From Kiritimatiellia bacterium (GTDB taxonomy: Bacteria > Verrucomicrobiota > Kiritimatiellia > RFP12 > UBA1067), in assembly GCA_016296065.1 (NCBI GenBank), contig JAEDKA010000068.1, positions 1-17,392 of the forward strand: 17,392 nt of DNA. Reading direction: 5' to 3'. The notes below the pieces were generated by a model, which was given only the letters and a program-made list of their open reading frames with translations, did no database searches and was not told where the DNA came from. Shown piece after piece: positions 8,122 through 14,161 of this stretch (the stretch's first letter is position 1; each line of letters starts with the position of its first letter). The translations under genes and the position numbers were made by a program.

Positions 8122-8173
8122 GTTAGCATAGTCTAACATATTCGCCCAGGCGACGTCAATAGCCTAGGCTAAC
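8122..8173. promoter_or_regulatory. Pair of palindromic operators, DtxR/IdeR-like iron-box candidates
   Basis: Site A at 8122-8137 is GTTAGCATAGTCTAAC and site B at 8158-8173 is AATAGCCTAGGCTAAC; they share 12 of 16 bases, with starts 36 bases apart. Both are inverted repeats of TTAG/CTAA type. Site A covers the -10 and site B touches the -35 of the DUF3793-flavodoxin promoter. DtxR/IdeR iron repressors bind sequences of the type TTAGGTTAGCCTAACCTAA, and flavodoxin is classically induced by iron limitation. The assignment to an iron regulator is inference; a manganese (MntR-like) or other dimeric repressor is possible. Confidence 0.6.
8130..8159 (-). promoter_or_regulatory. Promoter of the DUF3793-flavodoxin operon
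   Basis: On the minus strand, TTGACG (8154-8159) and TAGACT (8130-8135) are separated by 18 bases. The -10 is weak (4 of 6), which suits a regulated promoter. The expected start near 8123 leaves a leader of about 20 bases with the AAAGGA site. Both hexamers touch the palindromes described separately. Confidence 0.5.
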
Positions 8174-8290
8174 TTTTTTTGATAGAGTTCCTCGGAGCTG
8201 ACTGGGCAAGCCGCGCAGCCACGGCAGTCACGTCTGGCCCTGCCAATTACGAAGAGAAAACCGCTTTGCGCAGACTGCAGTTATCTGCAA

Positions 8291-8379
8291 TGACTGGGGG
8301 AAGCGGCGTCCCGCCGCTTCGAGACATTACGAAAGAGTTCCTCGTTTCAGAAGCGGCGGGACGCCGCTTCCCCCAGTCA
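8291..8379. repeat. Large perfect inverted repeat with nested palindromes (REP/BIME-like)
   Basis: Two 30-base arms (8291-8320 and 8350-8379) are exact reverse complements around a 29-base spacer. Each arm holds its own hairpin, GAAGCGGCG-TCC-CGCCGCTTC or its complement, and the spacer also pairs partly (GAAA.GAG/CTC.TTTC with one bulge). It lies between two genes, with no open frame of its own. It could be a bidirectional terminator-like structure, a protein-binding site, or a dispersed extragenic repeat. It has no T-run, so a simple terminator is less likely. Confidence 0.85.
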
Positions 8380-8406
8380 ACACAGACACTCCAGCCCTGT
8401 TGACAG

Positions 8407-8640
8407 TCATAGATGCCGCTCGTATTTCCCGTGCGTCGCGCGCTTGTCCTCCGCAAGCGAATAGAGCGCAGTCCCTGCGTATGGCTTAGTCTTCTCACGC
8501 GCCGCCCTGACGAGCACTTCTGCGGGCGACGCCACAACCGATACATCAGGCGGCAGTCCTGGCTGGCGATTGCGCGATGCAACGACAACGGCAACCGCCG
8601 CCGCGATCAGCAGCACAGACCCAGAGAAGATTACTATCAT
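8407..8640 (-). CDS. Small hypothetical membrane-anchored protein
   Basis: A 77-residue open frame. It has a strongly hydrophobic N-terminal helix (about residues 1-21, IVIFSGSVLLIAAAVAVVVA), followed by positive residues and a charged soluble tail of about 55 residues. That layout suggests one membrane anchor with the tail outside, or an uncleaved signal. I do not recognise the family. The ATG at 8638-8640 has no clear ribosome binding site; TACAAT and TATAAC lie within 20 bases upstream, so a leaderless start is possible. It begins 37 bases after the broken end of the intron fragment, so it could be the surviving 3' part of something larger. Confidence 0.45.
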   Translation of the reverse strand: MIVIFSGSVLLIAAAVAVVVASRNRQPGLPPDVSVVASPAEVLVRAAREKTKPYAGTALYSLAEDKRATHGKYERHL

Positions 8641-8677
8641 TCGTTATATCATTGTACAATTCGATTCTCCCACATCG

Positions 8678-8877
8678 TTTGCATTGCGGCTCTTATCTTT
8701 GTCGGACTAGATTCCCGCACATCGGTTGCCCTTTGCACGGCCTGCTCGGCCCTTCGGGCTATCCCCTCGCTTCGCTCGGCCCTCACCGCGTTCGGCGGGC
8801 ATGTCCTAATCGTACGTCGATTTCTTTACGATGTAGCTCCTTCCGCTATTAGTTCTGCCGAGCTTCGCTTGGCGTAC
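8678..8877 (-). mobile_element. 5' fragment (domain I) of a second group II intron
   Basis: About 200 bases on the minus strand align with the first 150 or so bases of the intact intron at 15202-17100. Shared blocks in order are GTACGCCAAG, AAGCT.GGC.GAACTA, GGAAGGA, GATTAGGAC, GCAGGCCGTG, GCGGGA.TC, GACAAAGA and CGCAATGCAAA. This copy has an extra GC-rich stem of about 45 bases near 8745-8790. It stops abruptly at 8678, with no reverse transcriptase or domain V following, so it cannot splice or move by itself. Its 5' exon ends CCACAG, inside the REP-like sequence at 8879-8919. Confidence 0.75.
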
Positions 8878-8878
8878 C

Positions 8879-8919
8879 TGTGGTAATTTACTGTGGTAAC
8901 CATGTCTGACCCTGTAGCC
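8879..8919. repeat. REP-like terminal repeat, copy R1
   Basis: Matches copy R2 at 14121-14161 in 39 of 41 bases and matches copy R3 at 13921-13965 in inverted orientation. It contains two tandem versions of a TTACTGTGGTAA-type 13-mer followed by GTCTGACCCTGTAGCC. It forms the breakpoint of the glycoside-hydrolase fragment on one side and abuts the intron fragment on the other. Confidence 0.85.
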
Positions 8920-9067
8920 TCCCAAGGTCGTCGGTGATGCCCTCCTTCGTGACGTTGCCGTTCATCCAGTGCCACCAAGTGTGCGGACTCGCAGATGCCG
9001 GCGGATTCCTGAAATCGCCGGTCGAAAGCATCGCGGCAAAAGCCAGCAAGACAATACTCGTGTTCAT
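8888..9067 (-). pseudogene. Truncated glycoside hydrolase (GH106-like), N-terminal 50 residues only
   Basis: A signal peptide (about residues 1-16) is followed by FRNPPASASPHTWWHWMNG and NVTKEGITDDLGR, the opening of large secreted hydrolases related to GH106 alpha-L-rhamnosidases, which normally run to roughly a thousand residues. After residue 50 the frame enters the REP-like repeat R1 and ends LQGQTWLPQ-stop, so no catalytic domain remains. The ATG at 9065-9067 lies 14 bases after the hydrolase stop at 9082, so the intact gene was probably the next member of that operon. The family call rests on the short N-terminal signature only; that it is a broken gene is much surer. Confidence 0.75.
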
Positions 9068-9081
9068 GGCGTCAAATACAC

Positions 9082-10329
9082 TTATCCATTCTGTTGCAGT
9101 TCGAAGCCATAAGAGCCCGTCACGCGCATCGACTCGTCGTCAGCCGTTACATACGAGACGGAGTAGGATTTCCCGTCCGCAGGCACGGTCACGACGACAT
9201 GCCCGGCGTCAAACGACTCGCGCGCAATGTCGGGAAGGTATGGCTTGTTCGCGTCTTCGATTCGACGCAGCGGAGAGAAAAGCCCAGGCGCAATCAGGCG
9301 CGGACCGGGGTACGCCTCTCGGCTCGAAATCCGCTCAAGCGTATCGGAAGTCACATGCAACGTGTCCCAAACGCAAGCTGTCCACACCCGCGCCCTGAGC
9401 GCAGCGACCAGCGGAAGCGACATCGAGTGGTGCCCGTGATGGTTCACTTTGGCGACATTTACGGGATCGACCTCTTTCGCAAGCTCTTCCTCGATGCTGC
9501 ACACCGTCCCGTCTTTCCGGCGGAACCTGTCGGAGAAGTCTCCTGCCGTGTAATATCGGAACGGTCCGTACTGCGCAATGAGGCCGAGGCTCATGCCGTT
9601 TTCGTTGAGGCTCTTTGCATTGTGCTTTTCGGCATAAAGGTCGCGAACGCTTCCGTCGCGGCAAAGCATCTTCCCGTTGCCCGTGATGTTTGTGACGCTG
9701 AAGTTCGGGTAATCCGCCGCGTTTCTGAGCAACGCGACCTGGTTGACCGCACCGACGCTGAATTCCTCCATCTTCAGGCCGTCGCGCTCGACTAGATGAT
9801 CCAGCGTCTTTCTTGCGTGCCGATAGCTCGGTCCGTCGCATCTCTCGTTCGGAATCGGCTCGTCGAAGTTGGGCCAGCCGCGGTCGAACCCGCGCCTGAA
9901 CTTGAGCGTTTCCGCAGCCTGCATGAAGCCGCCCCATTCTTCCGTGCCGGCATGATCTGCATGGTGGTGCGAAATCATCATGTAGTCGACGTCCGTACCA
10001 GACGGGTTCACGCGCGCGACATAGCGGGCGATCCACTCGCCTGCATGACGTTTGCCGTTCGGCAGCAGCCACAGCGCCTTTTTGCCGCGCGTGTAAGCCG
10101 GATGGTCGCCGCAGTCGATGAGCATCGTCGTTCCGTCAGGCATGATCCAGAACTGGCTCTCCGCAACGCCCGTGTAGATGAAGTGTATCTGAAACTCGCC
10201 GGCCTTCCAAGGAGGAAGCGGTTTCCCGACCATTGGGGAGAACTTTCCTTCTCCTTCGGCTACTGCCGGCAACGCCGCGCCTACAAGTGGCGCGGCAAAA
10301 ACTGACTTTAGAAAATCGCGTCTGTTCAT
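9082..10329 (-). CDS. Tat-exported metallo-beta-lactamase-fold hydrolase
   Basis: A 415-residue protein with a twin-arginine signal, MNRRDFLKSVFAAPLVGAAL, so it is probably exported folded to the periplasm or attached there. The metal-binding motif H121-H-H123-A-D125-H126 (HxHxDH) is complete. Later TAGDFSDRF and KVNHHGHHS supply the expected further aspartate and histidines for a two-metal site. Relatives include ComEC-type and other exported hydrolases; the substrate is unknown. The ATG at 10327-10329 is chosen because GAGGG lies 5 bases upstream and the Tat motif follows; an in-frame ATG six codons earlier lacks a ribosome site. The truncated glycoside hydrolase followed it in the same operon, so a polysaccharide-degradation context is plausible. 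Confidence 0.88.
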   Translation of the reverse strand: MNRRDFLKSVFAAPLVGAALPAVAEGEGKFSPMVGKPLPPWKAGEFQIHFIYTGVAESQFWIMPDGTTMLIDCGDHPAYTRGKKALWLLPNGKRHAGEWIARYVARVNPSGTDVDYMMISHHHADHAGTEEWGGFMQAAETLKFRRGFDRGWPNFDEPIPNERCDGPSYRHARKTLDHLVERDGLKMEEFSVGAVNQVALLRNAADYPNFSVTNITGNGKMLCRDGSVRDLYAEKHNAKSLNENGMSLGLIAQYGPFRYYTAGDFSDRFRRKDGTVCSIEEELAKEVDPVNVAKVNHHGHHSMSLPLVAALRARVWTACVWDTLHVTSDTLERISSREAYPGPRLIAPGLFSPLRRIEDANKPYLPDIARESFDAGHVVVTVPADGKSYSVSYVTADDESMRVTGSYGFELQQNG

Positions 10330-10372
10330 AGTTCCCTCTGCATACACCTTCAGTTAGTGATTTATAGACAGT

Positions 10373-10378
10373 ATTATA
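10373..10378 (-). promoter_or_regulatory. Possible -10 box of the metallo-hydrolase operon
   Basis: TATAAT on the minus strand within AAATTATAATACTG, 43 bases before the start codon at 10329. The surrounding 10340-10536 gap is A/T-rich with several similar hexamers and no clear -35, so the exact start is uncertain. No terminator of the PATR gene is visible there. Confidence 0.4.
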
Positions 10379-10536
10379 ATTTAACCTGCCTATAATTTCC
10401 CCATAACGTTTTGAAAAAGTGTAGAATGTACAGAACTTGTAGCTCCCTACTGCATAAATCAAGTTGCAGCAGATAGCACTAGTTACCATATACGCTCTCT
10501 AGCCTAACATGCTGCTGCTACGACTAACTGTCGCGC

Positions 10537-12576
10537 CTATTTAATAATGAGCACCATGCCTTTTTTGTACGAGATGTACGCGGCAGTACTCGTGTACTTC
10601 ACGCGCCACAAATCTGGGAGGTTGCCTATGGCAAACTCGCCCGTGTAGCCATTTGGCGCATCGAGTATCTTGTACGTGCCGCGCGCGGCGTCCTTGTCGA
10701 ACGCGGAAATGTCAGCCACATTCAACGTTAGCCCAGATATGGACTGTCCAGACTTTCTGAACTTCAAACAGCCGCATCCTTGCGCATCGCCAGAAACGGA
10801 GTAAACGCCCGAAAGTGAACATACCTCAATGAAATCAAGGACTCCGCCACTGCCTGCCGCCAAGCCATTTGCCACAGTCAGCCCAGAACAGCAATGGACG
10901 ATTCCCGAGCCTTCAATTCGCGAAACCGTCTGCGCCGTCCGCGTTGACCTTGCGGCATTGCCGCCCGTGTCGTATGTGCTGAATGTGACCTGCCCACCGG
11001 CAAGTCTAACAGTTGTGCCAGACGGCAGAGCGTTGTCCGCCTGAACGCGCAAATTGGCACCTTCTTCTACGACCGTTGGCCCGTTGTACGACGATCCGGC
11101 AACGGTGATGGCAAGTCCTCGCGACCCTGACACGGTTATGCCGCCGTCATTCGCCGCGCCGCTGACGAGCGGGCGGGGCCAGAAAATGACATTCCCGTTA
11201 GATGTGTCAAATATGGCACCGCCCTCTTCAACCGCAAAGGCAATGTTGTCCCACTTCGCATTTGTCGGGTTGTCGATGACCGGATCTGAATCCACAAGCG
11301 CCTGCAACTTGCCGCCATTGAAATGGACTGTACCTTTCTGGTTAGGATTGTAGTCAAGCTTGAACTTCCCAATGCACAAAGTCCCGCCGTTCTCAATAAA
11401 TATCTCGCCGCCATCGCCGCTCGTCGTCTGAGAGACTCGTACAAGTTTGGCATTTAGCACACCTCCGTTGCGAATCGTGATCTTGGCAGGGGAATTCATC
11501 GCGTTGAGAATTTCACCGATGGCGAGTGAAACAGTTCCACCTGCGATGTCGAGATGTCCATAATCGTCAAGTTGGAAATAGCGATCTTGGGTATTGTTCC
11601 GAAGTGTGCCGCCTGAAACGAGTAGATAGCCGCGCGTGGGAGAATAGGCAGCATTGTTTCCGTGTATGTAAAGCGGCGCGTTTTCACCAGTGCCCTTGTC
11701 TTTCGAAGCAGTTACAAGACTTGTCGTTCCACTCGCTATCTCAAGACGTGCCGGGACGTATAGCCTGCCAAAATAGTTCTCCTTTCCGGCACCTGGATCC
11801 AAGATTGCAAGTCCACCCCAATTGTTGTGTGCATAAACGCGTGTTCCAGTCGGAAATCCGTTGGATGCGTTCGCGCCGCGGATGATGCCCTTTATGCGGA
11901 TTGTGCCTGCCGGGCTAAGGAACATTGTCGCCCCGTCTGAAATGAGTATTTGCCTTTTGGCGTCAAGTGTTACATTGTATCTGTTATCCACGAAGAGCGC
12001 GACATTGCCTCCTTGCGCGAAGATGTTATCCTGCGCTGCAGCGGGCAGTGCTCCCAGCGCACCATCTCCTGCGTTAAGCGCAAACGCACGGAATGCACCG
12101 CGCGTGTTCTTGAAATAAGTACCACCTGTGTGGGTATTGTTGGCATTCCTAAAAAACACATGTCCGTTGCTGTCAAAGTGCAATCCAGCGCCATTGACGT
12201 CAGTAAGCGGACAATCAAGATAGACATGTCCAGAACTTCCAAGCCAACCAGTCCACGCAAGCGTTCCTGAACCATTGAACTTGATGTCACCCGTGCTGTT
12301 GCCTGTGACATTCGCAGCGGAAATCGCATCGGAAACGGTAATCGTCATCGCAGCGGTGTTGTTGAACACCGCATCGTTGCCATCCTGCCATGCCACGCCA
12401 GAAGTCGTGCCGTCAGACCAGTTAAGCGATGTCTTGTCCCACGTACCAGAATTGCCGCCAATCCATGTGTACGTACCAGCCTTGGTAGCGCAAGGCAAAA
12501 TTGCACTTGCCGCAACCATGAAGAGCGCAATAACCTTGCCACACTCTGCCTTTGTATTGACAATTATTCTTTTCAC
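10537..12576 (-). CDS. Secreted protein with autotransporter-associated beta-strand (PATR) repeats
   Basis: A 679-residue, glycine-, asparagine- and threonine-rich surface or secreted protein. An N-terminal signal (about residues 1-33, hydrophobic VIALFMVAASAIL) precedes GTYTWIGGNSGTWDKTSLNWSD, the usual beginning of PATR proteins. Repeat units of the pattern YxGPTVVEEGANLRV...LPSGTTVRLAGG are seen at about 495-528 and, weaker, at 147-176 and 365-400; a right-handed beta-helix is expected. No autotransporter beta-barrel is present; the protein ends KKGMVLIIK. Adhesion or carbohydrate binding is inferred. The start is a GTG (12574-12576) with AAAGGAG eight bases upstream. The gene is divergent from the XylR-type regulator and its codons look more A/T-rich than those of the housekeeping genes. 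Confidence 0.85.
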   Translation of the reverse strand: MKRIIVNTKAECGKVIALFMVAASAILPCATKAGTYTWIGGNSGTWDKTSLNWSDGTTSGVAWQDGNDAVFNNTAAMTITVSDAISAANVTGNSTGDIKFNGSGTLAWTGWLGSSGHVYLDCPLTDVNGAGLHFDSNGHVFFRNANNTHTGGTYFKNTRGAFRAFALNAGDGALGALPAAAQDNIFAQGGNVALFVDNRYNVTLDAKRQILISDGATMFLSPAGTIRIKGIIRGANASNGFPTGTRVYAHNNWGGLAILDPGAGKENYFGRLYVPARLEIASGTTSLVTASKDKGTGENAPLYIHGNNAAYSPTRGYLLVSGGTLRNNTQDRYFQLDDYGHLDIAGGTVSLAIGEILNAMNSPAKITIRNGGVLNAKLVRVSQTTSGDGGEIFIENGGTLCIGKFKLDYNPNQKGTVHFNGGKLQALVDSDPVIDNPTNAKWDNIAFAVEEGGAIFDTSNGNVIFWPRPLVSGAANDGGITVSGSRGLAITVAGSSYNGPTVVEEGANLRVQADNALPSGTTVRLAGGQVTFSTYDTGGNAARSTRTAQTVSRIEGSGIVHCCSGLTVANGLAAGSGGVLDFIEVCSLSGVYSVSGDAQGCGCLKFRKSGQSISGLTLNVADISAFDKDAARGTYKILDAPNGYTGEFAIGNLPDLWRVKYTSTAAYISYKKGMVLIIK

Positions 12577-12623
12577 TGTTTTTGCTCCTTTGACGAGTAG
12601 TTAACACAACGAAGATGAGAAAT

Positions 12624-12629
12624 ATTATA
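12624..12629 (-). promoter_or_regulatory. -10 box of the PATR-protein gene
   Basis: TATAAT on the minus strand in ATATAGTATAATATTT. The predicted start near 12617 gives a leader of about 40 bases with an AAAGGAG site. No -35 is recognisable, which fits a promoter that needs an activator such as the divergent AraC-type regulator (inference). Confidence 0.55.
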
Positions 12630-12677
12630 CTATATCTCACCTATCTTTTTCGGCATCATTTTCCTAACCAATCCTAC

Positions 12678-12716
12678 TTGACTTTTCCACCGTCGTCATG
12701 GTATCATCTAACCATG
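12678..12716 (+). promoter_or_regulatory. Promoter of the XylR-type regulator with overlapping inverted repeat
   Basis: TTGACT (12678-12683), an 18-base spacer and TATCAT (12702-12707) lead to the ATG only six bases later, so the mRNA is probably leaderless. CATGGT (12697-12702) and ACCATG (12711-12716) form an inverted repeat spanning the -10 and the start codon. CTAACCA also occurs twice (12664-12670, 12708-12714) as direct repeats 44 bases apart. Either could be an autoregulatory operator. Confidence 0.58.
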
Positions 12717-13904
12717 GAAAAGGCAAAAATTAGAAGAATAGCTGTTGTACTGAGACTGTCCTACGCCTCTGGACGCGACCTGCTGTACGGCATATCGCAA
12801 TATGCGCGGCGCAAATGCCGCTGGCAATTCCACGTAATAAACTTTCATGAGGACGCCACAGCAGAGGAGCTGCACTCTGCTGTCGCAGATGGAAAACTCG
12901 ACGGCATGATTGCGAACGCAGCCGACAACCCGGCAATCGCAAAAGTGCTCGAAGCGTCCTCAATTCCGCTCGTTGTCATCGGCGCCCGTACGCCCCTTCT
13001 CACACGCAAGGACGCCATCGCCTTGGTCCACAACGACGACATCGCCATAGGCCGTCGCGGCGCAGAGTATCTGGCCTCGATAGGACGCTTTCGTTCGTAC
13101 GGATTCATCGCTCGCAGCATAGATTCATGCGAATACGTTCCAGTACTGCGCGAACGCGGATTCCGCTCGGCGCTTGGCAACGTCGGCTGCGACGTGCGCA
13201 CATATGTAACTGCCGTCAATGTCAAACTCGGATCGTACGACGACATAAATCGGCTCGGAGAATGGCTGAAGGCGCTGCCAAAACCAGCGGCAATCATGGC
13301 AGCGCACGACCTTAGGGCCATGCACGTAATCGAGGCAGCTAAGGCAAGTGGGCTCGTCATACCCAATGACATTGCACTTATCGGTGTCGACAACGACGAA
13401 CTCATCTGCGAGACATCCGAGCCAACGCTGACCAGCATAGCACCAGACCATGTCCGCCTCGGCGAACTCGCCGCAGCGACGCTTCGCAGGATCATGAAGA
13501 ATCCATCTTCAATGTCCTTCGAATCGCTGCTTCCCGTAAAGACCGTAATAGAGCGGCTGAGCACGCGGCACGTTGCACCTTCGGCCCAGCTCGTCGAGCG
13601 GGCCACATCATACATTCGGCGCAATGCGCTCAAGGGCATCGGCGCAGTTGACGTGGTAAGTCATCTCGGCGTGTCTCGGCGTCTGGCCGATGTGCGCTTC
13701 AGGCAGGCTACCGGACAATCGATCCTCTCAGCGATAATGAAAACTCGCCTAGATGAAGTCAAGCGCCGCCTCCGCGACACCGATACTCCCATCGCAAAAA
13801 TCACGGCGGCCTGCGGCTTTCACGGCGAGAACTACGCAAAGAAGCTTTTCAAGAGCCGCTTTGGCGTCTCGATGTCTGAATGGCGCACACAGCACAGGGC
13901 CTGA
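12714..13904 (+). CDS. XylR-type transcriptional regulator (LacI-like sensor plus AraC-type HTH)
   Basis: A 396-residue regulator of the xylose-operon XylR type. Residues about 7-280 form a periplasmic-binding-protein-like sugar sensor without the usual LacI N-terminal HTH: RIAVVLRLSYASGRDLLYGI (8-27), DGMIANAAD, LVVIGAR, HDLRAMHVIEAAKASGLVIPNDIALIGVDND. Residues about 300-396 form an AraC-type DNA-binding domain (VVSHLGVSRRLADVRFRQATGQSI, ITAACGFHGENYAKKLFKSRFGVSMSEWR). The ligand is probably a sugar. The start at 12714 is taken because the conserved sensor begins right after it and a -35/-10 pair precedes it; the frame is open to 12615 but that part is A/T-rich and overlaps the promoter. 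It is the only clear plus-strand gene and probably controls the divergent PATR gene, itself, or both. Confidence 0.9.
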   Translation: MEKAKIRRIAVVLRLSYASGRDLLYGISQYARRKCRWQFHVINFHEDATAEELHSAVADGKLDGMIANAADNPAIAKVLEASSIPLVVIGARTPLLTRKDAIALVHNDDIAIGRRGAEYLASIGRFRSYGFIARSIDSCEYVPVLRERGFRSALGNVGCDVRTYVTAVNVKLGSYDDINRLGEWLKALPKPAAIMAAHDLRAMHVIEAAKASGLVIPNDIALIGVDNDELICETSEPTLTSIAPDHVRLGELAAATLRRIMKNPSSMSFESLLPVKTVIERLSTRHVAPSAQLVERATSYIRRNALKGIGAVDVVSHLGVSRRLADVRFRQATGQSILSAIMKTRLDEVKRRLRDTDTPIAKITAACGFHGENYAKKLFKSRFGVSMSEWRTQHRA

Positions 13905-13920
13905 AGTAATCCGCATTTGA

Positions 13921-14161
13921 GCCAACAGGGTCAGACCTGATTGCCACAGTAAATTGCCACAGTAGGTTTTCCTTGTCATAGTGGCGCAACCCTTTCGATC
14001 CATCCATTGCTTACCATCAAACGCGCGATAGGCAATGCGGTCGATCTGGCGACAGCATCGGTTAGGAAGATTTGCCCGGCTACGTCTCATGTCTAATATC
14101 ACATCCCTATCTCTTGTTAGTGTGGCATTTTACTGTGGTAACCATGTCTGACCCTGTAGCC
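13921..14161. mobile_element. REPIN-like element: inverted REP copies R3 and R2 around a RAYT remnant
   Basis: The left end (13921-13965) has AGGGTCAGA and two tandem ATTGCCACAGTA(A/G) units. The right end (14121-14161) is its inverted relative, with TGTGGTAACC and GTCTGACCCTG. The roughly 155 bases between them carry the first codons of a REP-associated tyrosine transposase in minus orientation. No complete transposase is present, so movement would need an enzyme in trans. The right end replaces the natural 3' end of the SUMF-like gene. Confidence 0.75.
14019..14090 (-). pseudogene. RAYT (Y1 transposase) N-terminal remnant
   Basis: MRRSRANLPNRCCRQIDR followed by IAYRAF matches the start of the RAYT at 17156-17284 (MRKNRVIEQNRCYHLVSR, LAHRAF): M-R, R, NRC, R-A and RAF coincide. 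The match ends after about 24 residues; no HUH histidines or catalytic tyrosine follow. A GATATTAGA sequence just upstream resembles a decayed -10 box at the same spacing as in the other copy. Confidence 0.6.

Noticed and set aside
8247..8594. A 115-codon minus-strand frame across the large hairpin
   Set aside because: It reads through a perfect inverted repeat and overlaps the small membrane protein in another frame; composition gives no protein signature.
10136..10489. A 117-codon minus-strand open frame overlapping the metallo-hydrolase start
   Set aside because: Its first part is A/T-rich promoter DNA and the rest is a shifted reading of the Tat signal region; no ribosome binding site.
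10501..10530. Possible third copy of the TTAG/CTAA operator near 10502-10508
   Set aside because: Only one half-site (GTTAGGCTAG on the minus strand) is present and the second half does not match.
13905..14129. C-terminal continuation of the RAYT remnant towards 13749
   Set aside because: The frame stays open into the regulator's 3' end but loses all RAYT similarity after about 24 residues; the rest is antisense to the AraC domain.
8879..14161. REP copies considered as a CRISPR array
   Set aside because: The copies are kilobases apart and partly inverted, with no regular spacers and no cas genes.
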